A DNA stretch of 58,451 nucleotides, from the NCBI RefSeq assembly GCF_014836335.1, contig NZ_JACSRA010000030.1, forward strand, positions 1-58,451, written 5' to 3'. The stretch is from Clostridium cibarium. GTDB lineage: Bacteria > Bacillota > Clostridia > Clostridiales > Clostridiaceae. A program made the translations under genes and the position numbers. This document shows, piece by piece, positions 25,659-35,208 of the stretch (positions are counted from its first letter, which is position 1; every line of letters begins with the position of its first letter). The notes under the pieces were generated by a model. That model was not told where the DNA came from and ran no database searches. It was given only the letters and a program-made list of their open reading frames with translations.

Positions 25659-25705
25659 TCTCTTATACAAATAATATTTTCGTAGTATATTATTTGTATA
25701 AGAGA
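25659..25705. repeat. 19-bp perfect inverted repeat between convergent genes
   Basis: TCTCTTATACAAATAATAT (25659-25677) and its exact complement (25687-25705) flank a 9-base loop. No T run follows on either strand, so it is not a standard terminator, although its place between the converging sigma-factor and TetR genes suggests transcript ending or 3'-end protection. Confidence 0.85.
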
Positions 25706-25738
25706 AGTATTAAATCTAATAAATTTCAATAAAAACTA

Positions 25739-26302
25739 CTATACACAATTCTCCAAAATATATAAGCATATTTCCACCATTTGTTCTTCTGTTTCTACCA
25801 TGCCAGTTTGGATCCATCTAACCAATACATTATAAATAGCACCACTCCAAAAAATCATATCATATTTATCTTTAACATCTTCTGTCTTGGCATTACTAAC
25901 CATATGTTTTGTGATTTCCTCCAATATTGTATTACCAAAACCAGCCTTCAATAAAATACGAAAAGGCTTGGCATGAGCTTTTGAGGTAATAAATAAAGTT
26001 TTCCAATATAATTCCTTTTCAGTACTATAAGTGAATTTATCCATTGCATCAGTAACATCTGTTATTAGATTATAAAGCAAATTTTTTAATACATCTTCCT
26101 TAGATTCATAATTTCTGTAATAGGCTGTTCTAGATACACCAGCTCTTTTGACAATCTCTGAAATGCTAATATTGCTATATTCCTTTTCTTCCATTAATAA
26201 AATTAATGCAGATTCAATACATTCCTTAGTTATTTTATTTGATTCCTTATTAGATAATCTTGAAACATTTCTATTTTCAATTTCAGATTTTCCTTCTGAC
26301 AT
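25739..26302 (-). CDS. TetR-family transcriptional regulator
   Basis: A 187-residue TetR repressor. The helix-turn-helix is ISISEIVKRAGVSRTAYYRN (about 45-64), followed by an all-helical ligand domain with WKTLFITSKAHAKPFRILL. AAGGAGG precedes the ATG. It is divergent from the MMPL transporter and probably represses it, with the shared 171-base region carrying an inverted repeat over the transporter promoter. Ligand unknown; lipophilic drugs or membrane-active compounds are typical. Confidence 0.9.
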   Translation of the reverse strand: MSEGKSEIENRNVSRLSNKESNKITKECIESALILLMEEKEYSNISISEIVKRAGVSRTAYYRNYESKEDVLKNLLYNLITDVTDAMDKFTYSTEKELYWKTLFITSKAHAKPFRILLKAGFGNTILEEITKHMVSNAKTEDVKDKYDMIFWSGAIYNVLVRWIQTGMVETEEQMVEICLYILENCV

Positions 26303-26342
26303 TACAATTCCTCCTTGTTTGTGTACTTTTCATGTTCATGCA

Positions 26343-26394
26343 TTGACAGCTTCATAGACGCACGTTACACTTATAACGACAATACAATTGTAAC
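26343..26394 (+). promoter_or_regulatory. Promoter and putative TetR operator of the MMPL gene
   Basis: TTGACA (26343-26348), 17 bases, TACACT (26366-26371). Overlapping it, GTTACA (26364-26369) and TGTAAC (26389-26394) form an inverted repeat, and TACAATTGTA (26383-26392) is a perfect palindrome near the expected transcription start. Assignment to the divergent TetR protein is by position. Confidence 0.6.
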
Positions 26395-26473
26395 ACCGCG
26401 GAAGGGTACTGTCAAAGGGAAAGTATTTAAATAAATCGTAAGAAGTTGCATTTTTGATAGAGGAGGATTGGAC

Positions 26474-29440
26474 ATGTTTAAACAAATAAAACAAAAACAC
26501 ATTTTATCACTTATAACATGGATAGTAATATTGATTATTTCACTTTTAGTAATGCCTGATATTTCTCAACTAGTGAAAGATAAGGGGCAAAATAATTTGC
26601 CTAAAAACGTAGAAAGTGAAATAGCTGCTCAAATTGGTAAGAAGGTTACAGGTAATGAAAAAACATCCACAACGGAAATTATTGCAGTTTTTCACAATGA
26701 GAATAAGATAACAGAAGAAGAAAAAAATGCAATTAATTCAAAGGTGGAAGAATTAAAGGACAATAAAGAAACATATGGAATTGATAGTATTACTAGTGCA
26801 AAAGACAATAAAGAAACAGCTGAACAATTAATTTCAGGAAATAATAAGACAGAATTAGCTTTAGTTACTGTTTCAAGTAGTGAAAATTTAGAAGAAGCAG
26901 TTAACAAAATTCAGAAAGCAATTAAAATAGATGGAGTTGAAACCTATGTAACAGGTGAAAAAATCTTATCAGATGAATTCTCTAATACTACAGAACAAGG
27001 AATTGAAAAGACAGAAATTATAGCAGCAATCTTCATTTTTGTCGTATTGGTTCTTGTTTTTAAATCTCCAATCGTTCCTGTAATTTCACTTACAACCGTT
27101 GGAGTATCATTAGTAATATCCTTAAGCATTATCATGAATTTAGCAAAATATTTTGATTTGCCAATTTCAGATTTTACTCAAGTTTTTCTAGTAGTTGTAT
27201 TATTCGGAGTTGGCACAGATTATAATATATTGCTATATGATAAATTTAAAGAAGAGTTAAGCAAAGATCAGGACAAAATAGATGCTGCAATTACCTCAAG
27301 AAAAACAGCTGGGCGTACTATGCTCTATAGTGGTCTTTCTGTATTTATTGGATTTGCAGTTTTGGGATTAGCTAAGTTTTCATTTTATCAATCAGCTGTT
27401 GGTGTTGCTATAGGGGTGGCTGTCTTACTGGGAGTCTTGTTAACATTAAATATGTTTTTTATGGCAACCTTAGGTAAGAAAATGTTCTGGCCAGCAAAGG
27501 AATTTGCAGGAAATAGTTCTAGTCATTTATGGCATGGACTTTCAAAAATTTCTATAGCTCGTCCAATATTAATGTTAAGCCTTATTGCAATTTTCGGTGG
27601 AATTTTTATGGTTAATAATTCTGATAAATTAAATTTCAATACAGCTGATGAAATTGCAGATTCAAACCCTAAAAAAGAAGGCTATCTTATTATCCAAGAA
27701 GATTTTTCAAAAGGTAAGGCAGCGCCAACAACTCTTTATATAGATAGTGATAAGACTTTGGATAATCAAGAAGACTTAGCTACTATTGATGATATAACAG
27801 AATTTCTGAAAAACGAAAAAGGTGTAAAACAAGTTTTATCAGCCACTCAACCTTCTGGAGAAAAAATTGATGATTTATATTTAAAGAATCAATTAAAAAC
27901 TGTAGTTTCAGGTGTAGAAGATGCAAAAAGAGGATTAGAAGAAATTAAGTCTGGTTTATCAAGTGCAAATACCCAGCTAAGCAATGCTGGAATCAATGAA
28001 AATTTAGCAAAGGTTCAGCAATTAGCAGATGGAACTAAAGAACTGGCAAATGGCTCAAATAAATTACATAATAGCATTAATGAATATGTTGATGGAACAA
28101 ATCAAATAAATAGTGGCTTAGGTGAATTGAAATCTGGAACAACACCCTTAGTTGATACCATGAATCAAATTACTAGTGGTAGCAATGAACTTCAAGAGAA
28201 AATTAACACTATAAATAATGAAATAGCAAATTTATCTGATATAAATCAAAAGATTTCTTTATTACTTTCTGCTAATCCAACAGCAGGAAATGGAGATAGT
28301 ACAAGCATATTAACTCAGTTACCAAACTTAGTAGGGCAATTAAATCAAGGGTATTCTACTTTAAATGCAGCATTAAATCAAGTTAATGAAAGTTTACCAA
28401 TGTTTTCAGATGGTGTTAAGAAGCTTGCTGAAGGAAGTGAGGAATTAACAAGTAATGGCTCTTATTTAAGAGAAGGTTCAAAACAAGTAAATTCTGGTGT
28501 ACAGAGTGCAAATGCTGGTGTACAAGAATTAAATAATCAATTAAAGACATTAGGACAGCAGACAGCTGACTTACAAAGAGGCTTGGGTTCTGCAGTATCA
28601 GGAATTTCAACTATTTCTCAAGGATTAAGTACTATACAGTCTTACATAAAAGAGTTAGGTGACTCTTACATTGGAAATAAGTTTTATGTGACAAAGTCTG
28701 TTTTAGCAGATAACTTACTTGAAGATTCCTTTAAAGCCTTTTTATCAAAAAATAGGCAAATAGCTCAAATAACTGTGGTATTAACAGATGATCCAAGCAG
28801 TAGCGAAGCTACTGAAGTAATAAAAAATTTGCAAAATGATATTAAGGCAAGAGTGAAAGGAACTTCTTTGGAAGATGCAAAAATTGCTTTTGGTGGACAA
28901 ACATCAGAAACTTCTGATTTAGAACAAATTTCTAATGAAGATTTTACGAGAACAGCCATTATCATGTTAATTGGTATAGGTGTAGCTCTAGTATTTGTAA
29001 CAAGATCAATTTTACAGCCAGTTGTAATTATAATTACATTGATGGTTGCTTATTTATCTTCTATTGGAATCACAAGACTTTTGTCAGGTATGTTCCTTGG
29101 AAAAGATTTATTAACTTGGAATGCACCGTTCTTTACATTTATCATGATTATTGCATTAGGTGTTGATTATAGTATCTTTTTAATGATGAGGTATAGAGAG
29201 GAAAGTGTAGATAGTAAGGTGCCAAAAACTCTTAGTATATTAAATGCTTCTACAGTCATAGGAGCTGTAGTTATCTCAGCTGCAATTATTTTAAGTGGTA
29301 CTTTTGCAGCCTTAATTCCATCAGGGGTAACAACTCTTATCCAAGTTGCTGTAGGAGTAATTTTGGGACTATTGGTACTACTAATAATTTTACCGATTAC
29401 TATATCAGCATATATTAGATTAACTTATATAGATAAATAA
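26474..29440 (+). CDS. MMPL/RND-family transporter
   Basis: A 988-residue membrane protein of the MMPL type. One helix at about 12-30 is followed by an extracellular domain, then five helices at about 175-330, a second large extracellular part, and six helices from about 830 to the end. The second extracellular domain carries a long heptad-like stretch (about 475-740) with repeated (L/V)xxG(S/T)xxLxxG units, as in YhgE/Pip and related proteins. The core motif GVGTDYNILLYDK and its twin GVDYSIFLMMRYREE are the proton-relay helices. Start at 26474 follows GGAGG. Likely exports lipids or hydrophobic drugs under TetR control. Confidence 0.9.
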   Translation: MFKQIKQKHILSLITWIVILIISLLVMPDISQLVKDKGQNNLPKNVESEIAAQIGKKVTGNEKTSTTEIIAVFHNENKITEEEKNAINSKVEELKDNKETYGIDSITSAKDNKETAEQLISGNNKTELALVTVSSSENLEEAVNKIQKAIKIDGVETYVTGEKILSDEFSNTTEQGIEKTEIIAAIFIFVVLVLVFKSPIVPVISLTTVGVSLVISLSIIMNLAKYFDLPISDFTQVFLVVVLFGVGTDYNILLYDKFKEELSKDQDKIDAAITSRKTAGRTMLYSGLSVFIGFAVLGLAKFSFYQSAVGVAIGVAVLLGVLLTLNMFFMATLGKKMFWPAKEFAGNSSSHLWHGLSKISIARPILMLSLIAIFGGIFMVNNSDKLNFNTADEIADSNPKKEGYLIIQEDFSKGKAAPTTLYIDSDKTLDNQEDLATIDDITEFLKNEKGVKQVLSATQPSGEKIDDLYLKNQLKTVVSGVEDAKRGLEEIKSGLSSANTQLSNAGINENLAKVQQLADGTKELANGSNKLHNSINEYVDGTNQINSGLGELKSGTTPLVDTMNQITSGSNELQEKINTINNEIANLSDINQKISLLLSANPTAGNGDSTSILTQLPNLVGQLNQGYSTLNAALNQVNESLPMFSDGVKKLAEGSEELTSNGSYLREGSKQVNSGVQSANAGVQELNNQLKTLGQQTADLQRGLGSAVSGISTISQGLSTIQSYIKELGDSYIGNKFYVTKSVLADNLLEDSFKAFLSKNRQIAQITVVLTDDPSSSEATEVIKNLQNDIKARVKGTSLEDAKIAFGGQTSETSDLEQISNEDFTRTAIIMLIGIGVALVFVTRSILQPVVIIITLMVAYLSSIGITRLLSGMFLGKDLLTWNAPFFTFIMIIALGVDYSIFLMMRYREESVDSKVPKTLSILNASTVIGAVVISAAIILSGTFAALIPSGVTTLIQVAVGVILGLLVLLIILPITISAYIRLTYIDK

Positions 29441-29492
29441 CATGAAAAGGTGATATAATGAGTGAAATAGAAACATGCAAGGGATGATAAAA

Positions 29493-30194
29493 ATGAAGGT
29501 TACATATATTGAACATAGTTGTTTTTCCGTAGAACTTGAGAAGGTTATTTTACTTTTTGATTACTATAAAGGACAACTTCCTGATTTTAATAAAGAAAAA
29601 ACAATTTATGTGTTTTCAAGTCATAATCACCATGACCATTTTGATATGTCAATTTTTCAGTTATTAAAAGGATATCCAAATGTTAAGTATATTCTCTCAA
29701 AGGATATTAAACGAAAGTTTGGAAGAAAGTTTTTTAATACTCATGGTGTTGAAGATGATCTTTATGAAAAGATAGAGTTTATTGACAGTAACAAAACTCT
29801 TGAAACCTTTGATTTAAAGGTAGAAACCTTAAAGTCAACAGATGAAGGAGTAGCATTTATTGTTACAGCTGAAGGCAAGACAATATATCATGCAGGAGAT
29901 CTTAATTTATGGGCTTGGAGCCATAAGAGTGAAGAGATTAGAGAATATACTAAGGAAATTTATGAAGAAGAAATAGAAAAAATCAAAAATAGACATTTTG
30001 ATGTTGCCTTTGTTGTCTTAGATTCTAGACAAGAGGAATACTTCCATTTAGGTTTTGATTATTTTATGAAAAATACTGATACGGATAAGGTATATCCAAT
30101 GCATTTTTGGGATGATAGTTCTGTAATAGATAGAATAAAAGATATGGATTGTTCTAAAACATATAGAGATAAAATAGTTTCTTATTTATTTTAA
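29493..30194 (+). CDS. Metallo-beta-lactamase-fold hydrolase (UlaG-like)
   Basis: A 233-residue MBL-fold protein. Metal ligands are visible as SSHNHHDHF (about 44-52, the HxHxDH motif) and in IYHAGDLN (about 130-137), with HFWDD near the C-terminus as the last histidine. The start at 29493 follows AAGGGATG; an ATG 18 bases earlier lacks a site. It belongs to the L-ascorbate-6-phosphate lactonase-like/UPF0173 neighbourhood. Substrate unknown. A strong terminator follows. Confidence 0.85.
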   Translation: MKVTYIEHSCFSVELEKVILLFDYYKGQLPDFNKEKTIYVFSSHNHHDHFDMSIFQLLKGYPNVKYILSKDIKRKFGRKFFNTHGVEDDLYEKIEFIDSNKTLETFDLKVETLKSTDEGVAFIVTAEGKTIYHAGDLNLWAWSHKSEEIREYTKEIYEEEIEKIKNRHFDVAFVVLDSRQEEYFHLGFDYFMKNTDTDKVYPMHFWDDSSVIDRIKDMDCSKTYRDKIVSYLF

Positions 30195-30220
30195 AAATTA
30201 ATCACTTTGGTCTATATTAT

Positions 30221-30265
30221 AAACCCCATGCAAGTCTGAATTTTAGATTTGCATGGGGTTTTAAA
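30221..30265 (+). terminator. Intrinsic terminator after the MBL-fold gene
   Basis: AAACCCCATGCAAGTCT pairs with AGATTTGCATGGGGTTT (one G-T pair), ending in a T run. Confidence 0.9.
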
Positions 30266-30359
30266 AAAATTTAAAAGATTTTAGTGAGATATATAAGTTA
30301 TGTTACGTAGTATTATATGACAAGGTTATTTATATTTGCAAATATAATTAGGAGGAGTT

Positions 30360-30908
30360 ATGGAAATAAATGAACAAAATTTTATAAAAGGGCTTATAAA
30401 AAGAGATGAAGATGCGTTAAGGTATGTGATTAAAGAATATGGATGGCTTATAAAAGCTGTAGTTTCAAAACAATTATATAATTTGAAGCATATTCAAGAA
30501 GAATGCATTAATGATATATTTCTAAGTATATGGGACAACATAGATAAATTTGATGGGAAAAAGGGAACCTTTAAAAATTGGGTTATAGGGATTTCTGAAT
30601 ATAGAAGTATTGATTATAAAAGAAAGTATATTAAGGATATAAGTAATGAGGAATATGACTCCTTAGAAATAGGAATTCCAGATAATTCGGATGTAAGAAT
30701 AATTAATGAAGAGATGCGTAAAGACGTAGAAAATTTATTAAGCTGTTTAAAGGATAAGGACCGTGATATTTTTGTAAAGCATTATTTATTAGATATGAAT
30801 CCCTCTGAGATTGCAACAAAGTTAGGATTAACCACTAATAGCATATATAACAGGATATATAAAGGAAAAAAGAAGATTAGGGAAGTAAGGGGATTTGTAA
30901 TTAAATAG
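30360..30908 (+). CDS. ECF sigma factor (second system)
   Basis: A 182-residue ECF sigma factor. Region 2 has IKAVVSKQL, EECINDIFLSIWDNIDKFD and GTFKNWVIGISEYRSIDYKR (about 65-84); region 4 has CLKDKDRDIFVKHYLLDM and PSEIATKLGLTTNSIYNRIY. AGGAGG precedes the ATG. Its anti-sigma partner follows 9 bases later in the usual order. It belongs to the type commonly paired with DUF4179 proteins in clostridia. Confidence 0.92.
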   Translation: MEINEQNFIKGLIKRDEDALRYVIKEYGWLIKAVVSKQLYNLKHIQEECINDIFLSIWDNIDKFDGKKGTFKNWVIGISEYRSIDYKRKYIKDISNEEYDSLEIGIPDNSDVRIINEEMRKDVENLLSCLKDKDRDIFVKHYLLDMNPSEIATKLGLTTNSIYNRIYKGKKKIREVRGFVIK

Positions 30909-30917
30909 GAGGTAAAT

Positions 30918-32099
30918 ATGAAAAAGGATATATATAGTTTATTAAATAATGGGCAATTTAATGAAGAAGAATATGAAAATATAAATAAAGAAGAGTTTGA
31001 TGATTTTACAGTTAAAAAGATAGAAAGATATGTAAAGAGAAATTCTAAAGCAAAAAAGAAAAACAATAAAGTTAGAATATCTATAGCAGTTGCTGTTTGT
31101 ATACTTGTTGTAGGAATGTATAATTCAAGTTTTGGAACTAATGTAGTAGCTAGTGTTAGTAACATGATAAGTAAGATTGATCCAAATAAAAATTATAATG
31201 CAGATTATGTTGTAGCTTTAGGTAAATCTTATAGCAAAGATGGTGTTGAGATAAAGCTTGATGAATGCTATCGTAATGTTGGTCAAATAAGATTAGTATA
31301 CACAATGAATTTTGAAAATGGAGTTCCTGAAGCTGTAAAGGCAAAAGAAAGAATAAGGACTAATGAAGAGGTAGTTAAAGGATTTAGTTATGAATATGTA
31401 GATTATGAAAATAACGGTATCGTTAAAAATTCAAAAGTTAGCATTAATGACTGGGTAATTAGTGATTTAGATCGTTTAAATTATGATAATTATAAATATG
31501 GGATATGGAATTATGAGTCAAAGGATATTAAAATAAGTGAAAATTCAATTACAAAGGAACTTATTTTTTATGTTGAAGGAGTTACAATAAAGGATGATCT
31601 AAATATAAAAATAGAATACGATAAAATAGTGAATAACGCTGGTGAAGAAATTAAAGGTCCATGGACAATTGATTATAAGATAAAGGCTGAAGGTGATGTT
31701 AGTGATATACCAAAGACTAGTCTAAATAAAGATTATGGTCATAAGTTTAAAAATGGAAGTATGGTAACAATTGATAGCTATGCTAACACAAATACAGGTA
31801 TTAAAATTTTTGGTACTACGATTAAGGATAGGGAAATGCCTATAATACGTTTGCAAGGGGTAGACAATTTAGGAAATAATATATTAATGTATCCTAGAAA
31901 TACATCTATAAATACTGAAAAAGATACAAGTGAAGTATTATTTGACTTATATGATGGGCAGTCAAATAATAGACAATACCTAGCAGAAGGGGTAACTAAC
32001 TTGAAGCTTAGGTTATATGCTGATAATTCAATGAACTCAGGAAAAGTTGGAGATGATTTCATCCCAGTAGGTGAGGAGTTTAACGTAAAAATTCAATAG
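30918..32099 (+). CDS. DUF4179 anti-sigma factor, membrane-anchored
   Basis: A 393-residue single-pass protein. The cytoplasmic part (about 1-52) should bind the preceding sigma factor, the transmembrane helix is about 54-72 (ISIAVAVCILVVGMYNSSFG), and the extracellular part begins with a DUF4179-type domain (DYVVALGKSYSKDGVEIKL, GQIRLVYTMNFENG). The beta-rich exterior suggests a ligand or stress sensor. AGGAGG lies 8 bases before the ATG. Terminator at 32123. Confidence 0.85.
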   Translation: MKKDIYSLLNNGQFNEEEYENINKEEFDDFTVKKIERYVKRNSKAKKKNNKVRISIAVAVCILVVGMYNSSFGTNVVASVSNMISKIDPNKNYNADYVVALGKSYSKDGVEIKLDECYRNVGQIRLVYTMNFENGVPEAVKAKERIRTNEEVVKGFSYEYVDYENNGIVKNSKVSINDWVISDLDRLNYDNYKYGIWNYESKDIKISENSITKELIFYVEGVTIKDDLNIKIEYDKIVNNAGEEIKGPWTIDYKIKAEGDVSDIPKTSLNKDYGHKFKNGSMVTIDSYANTNTGIKIFGTTIKDREMPIIRLQGVDNLGNNILMYPRNTSINTEKDTSEVLFDLYDGQSNNRQYLAEGVTNLKLRLYADNSMNSGKVGDDFIPVGEEFNVKIQ

Positions 32100-32122
32100 A
32101 TCTTTAAAAGAATAATTAAAGT

Positions 32123-32165
32123 AAAAGACTGTAGCATTAAAAAGGTAGTACTACAGTCTTTTTAA
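32123..32165 (+). terminator. Intrinsic terminator after the second sigma/anti-sigma operon
   Basis: AAAAGACTGTAG with CTACAGTCTTTT, then a T-rich tail. Confidence 0.88.
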
Positions 32166-32233
32166 ATATTATAACATATATGAAATTGATGCAATAATAT
32201 ATCTATGTATTTATATGGAATAAAACCTTTAAA

Positions 32234-32262
32234 TTGACATTCTAAAAAGTTAAAAATATAAT
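32234..32262 (+). promoter_or_regulatory. Consensus promoter of the GH2 gene
   Basis: TTGACA (32234-32239), 17 bases, TATAAT (32257-32262). Both hexamers are perfect. Confidence 0.88.
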
Positions 32263-32331
32263 AATGTTAAATATATGACATATACAATTTAATAAGTTGT
32301 TATGTTTAATTATTAGAAAAAGGGTGATTTC

Positions 32332-35130
32332 ATGTATGCAGCTATTGATTTAAGTGGTATTTGGGATTTTCAATTAGATGAGAAAAAGCAAGGGATAAGT
32401 GAACCGTTAAAGGATACTATTATACTTCCAGGGACAACCTCTGATTCAAAAAAGGGAAAGAAAAACGAAAGTGTTGAGATTGGTTGCTTGACAGATGAAT
32501 ACAAGTTTGAAGGATATGCTTGGTTTTCAAGAGAAATGAAGATTACAGATGATATATGTGATAAGAACTATTTTCTTTATTTGGAACGGACACGTATTAC
32601 TACATTATGGATAAATAATATTAAAGTTGGTACACAAAACAGTCTTTGCACTCCACATATTTATGATGTTACAGGTTATTTATCAAAGGGTAAAAACAGA
32701 ATTACCATACTAGTTGATAACACAGATTATCCTACTAAAGGTGGTCATTTAACTTCTAAAGATACACAAACCAATTGGAATGGTATTATAGGAAAAATTG
32801 AACTGCAGATATTCAATAAAGCTTATTTAGATGATGTTCAGGTTTATTCTGACATAAGAGATAAAGAGGTAACAATAAAATCAAAGATTATTGGAGCAGA
32901 TAAAGGTATTTTAGCAGTTTCAGCAGTAGGCTTTAATAGTGAAATTAAGCATAACGTAGAAGAAAAAATCTTCAGCTTTAATTCAAAGGATATACTTATA
33001 AAGTATCCTTTAGGTGATGAGGCCTTCCTTTGGAGTGAATATAATAGAAACTTATATAAACTTAATATTAAAATGATTATAAATGGACTAACTGTTGATA
33101 TAAAGGAAGTTACCTTTGGTTTACGTGAGTTTAAAACATCAGGAGATAAGTTTACCATAAACGGCACAAAAACATTTCTTAGAGGAAAGCATGATGGCTT
33201 GGTTTTTCCACTTAAGGGGTTTGTACCAATGGACTTGGATCAATGGCTAAATGTATTGAATATTTCAAAGTCATATGGCATAAATCATTATCGCTTTCAT
33301 ACTTGCTGTCCACCTGAAGCTGCTTTTATAGCTGCTGATATACTTGGAATTTATATGGAGCCAGAGCTACCTTTTTGGGGAACTATTACTGATGAAAATG
33401 ATGAAAACCATAATAGGGCAGAACAGGACTTTTTAATTAGCGAGGGTTTTTCCATCCTTAAAAGTTTTGGGAATCATCCTTCATTTGTTATGATGTCTCT
33501 AGGTAATGAGCTTTGGGGCAGTAGGAATAAGTTAAATATGATTTTAAAGAATTACAAGAGTTTTGATAATAGACACCTTTATACTCAAGGATCAAATAAC
33601 TTTCAGTTTAGTCCTACTATTTTAGAAAATGATGATTTCTTTTGTGGTGTAAGATTTTCTAAGGAACGTCTTATAAGAGGCTCTTATGCTATGTGTGATG
33701 CTCCACTAGGACATGTTCAAACAGATATGCCAAGCACAATAAAGGATTATGATGAGGATATTTTTCCATCAATAATTAATAAGAATCATGATGTTAAGGC
33801 TGAAGACATTGTAGAAATACAATTTGGCACAGGGGTAAAAAAGGTAAAGACAGCTGATTCTAAGGAGCAGCTTATACCACAAATTCCTGTAGTTTCTCAT
33901 GAAATTGGGCAATATGAAACTTTCCCTAATTTTGAGGAAATAAAAAAATATAAAGGTTCATTAAAGGCAAAAAACTTTGAAATATTTAATGAGCGACTTA
34001 AAGAAAAAAACTTAGATCACTTGGCAAAAAAGTATTTTAATTCTTCAGGGAAGCTTGCGATTCAGTGCTATAAGGAAGAATTGGAATCAGCATTTCGTTC
34101 AAGAAAGCTAGGTGGATTTCAGCTTTTAGATATACAAGACTTTCCTGGACAAGGAACAGCTTTAGTTGGAATTCTTGATGCATTTATGGATTCTAAAGGC
34201 ATAATATCACCTAAAGAGTGGCGGAGCTTTTGCTCAGATGCTGTGCTTTTAGCAAGATTTGAAAAGTATAACTATTTAGAGAAAGAAAGCTTTAATGCAC
34301 ATATTGAACTTTGTTATTATAGGAATATAAGATTGAAAACCTTGAAATTATTGTGGAAGTTAAAGGATGAGAATATTGTATATGAAGAGGGAGAGGCATT
34401 TATAGCACATATTGGAGATGAAAATTATATTGATATTTGCGACATAAGTTTTAAAATGCCAAAAGTAGAATCAAAGAAAAAGCTTACATTATCCCTTAAA
34501 ATAGAGGGGATGGATATAGGGAAACATTATAACTTGTGGGTGTATTCTGAAAATATTCATATTGATAAATCAGGTTTAAATATATTTGATGAGTTATCAA
34601 AAAAGGCGATTTCATTACTAGAAAAAGGAGAAAACGTAATTCTATTTCCAAAGTTAAATAGTTTAACAAATTCTATTGAAGGCTTTTATTCATCAGATTT
34701 TTGGTGCTATCCAATGTTTCGCTCAATATCTGAAAGTATGAAAAAGGAAGTGCCAGTTGGTACTATGGGGTTGCTTATCAATAATACTCACCCTGTTTTT
34801 AAGGATTTTCCTTGTGAGGATTATTCAACATATGAGTGGTGGAGTATAGTTTCAAATTCATCTTCAGTTATACTAGATGGAACTTCTAAAAATTTTAGTC
34901 CTATGGTTCAGACTATCGATAATTTTGAGAGAAATCATAAGCTTGGGCTATTGTTTGAATGTAATGTTTTAAAGGGTAAACTCTTAGTTTGTACTTGTGA
35001 TTTTGAAAAAGTAAGAGATAAGCCAGAAGGAAGACAATTTCTTTTTAGCATTTTAAATTATGCATCTTCAAAAGAATTTAAGCCAGAAGCTGCTATTAGT
35101 ATTTCAGATATAAAAAGGTTCTTAAGCTAA
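32332..35130 (+). CDS. Glycoside hydrolase family 2-type glycosidase
   Basis: A 932-residue GH2-fold enzyme with an N-terminal jelly-roll (about 1-160), an Ig-like domain (about 165-265), a TIM barrel (from about 270) and an extended C-terminal part. The acid/base is probably Glu393 in SLGNELWG and the nucleophile Glu524 in VVSHEIGQYE. There is no signal peptide, so it acts on imported oligosaccharides in the cytoplasm. The SHEIGQY signature fits a subgroup distant from LacZ; substrate is not assigned. A perfect promoter precedes it and no sugar transporter is adjacent. Confidence 0.88.
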   Translation: MYAAIDLSGIWDFQLDEKKQGISEPLKDTIILPGTTSDSKKGKKNESVEIGCLTDEYKFEGYAWFSREMKITDDICDKNYFLYLERTRITTLWINNIKVGTQNSLCTPHIYDVTGYLSKGKNRITILVDNTDYPTKGGHLTSKDTQTNWNGIIGKIELQIFNKAYLDDVQVYSDIRDKEVTIKSKIIGADKGILAVSAVGFNSEIKHNVEEKIFSFNSKDILIKYPLGDEAFLWSEYNRNLYKLNIKMIINGLTVDIKEVTFGLREFKTSGDKFTINGTKTFLRGKHDGLVFPLKGFVPMDLDQWLNVLNISKSYGINHYRFHTCCPPEAAFIAADILGIYMEPELPFWGTITDENDENHNRAEQDFLISEGFSILKSFGNHPSFVMMSLGNELWGSRNKLNMILKNYKSFDNRHLYTQGSNNFQFSPTILENDDFFCGVRFSKERLIRGSYAMCDAPLGHVQTDMPSTIKDYDEDIFPSIINKNHDVKAEDIVEIQFGTGVKKVKTADSKEQLIPQIPVVSHEIGQYETFPNFEEIKKYKGSLKAKNFEIFNERLKEKNLDHLAKKYFNSSGKLAIQCYKEELESAFRSRKLGGFQLLDIQDFPGQGTALVGILDAFMDSKGIISPKEWRSFCSDAVLLARFEKYNYLEKESFNAHIELCYYRNIRLKTLKLLWKLKDENIVYEEGEAFIAHIGDENYIDICDISFKMPKVESKKKLTLSLKIEGMDIGKHYNLWVYSENIHIDKSGLNIFDELSKKAISLLEKGENVILFPKLNSLTNSIEGFYSSDFWCYPMFRSISESMKKEVPVGTMGLLINNTHPVFKDFPCEDYSTYEWWSIVSNSSSVILDGTSKNFSPMVQTIDNFERNHKLGLLFECNVLKGKLLVCTCDFEKVRDKPEGRQFLFSILNYASSKEFKPEAAISISDIKRFLS

Positions 35131-35208
35131 GTGTAAATAATATTAAGTAGATAAGAAAAGGTCATGCTGATATAATAGGTTTAGAATATTTATAGAAGGA
35201 GTTATTAA

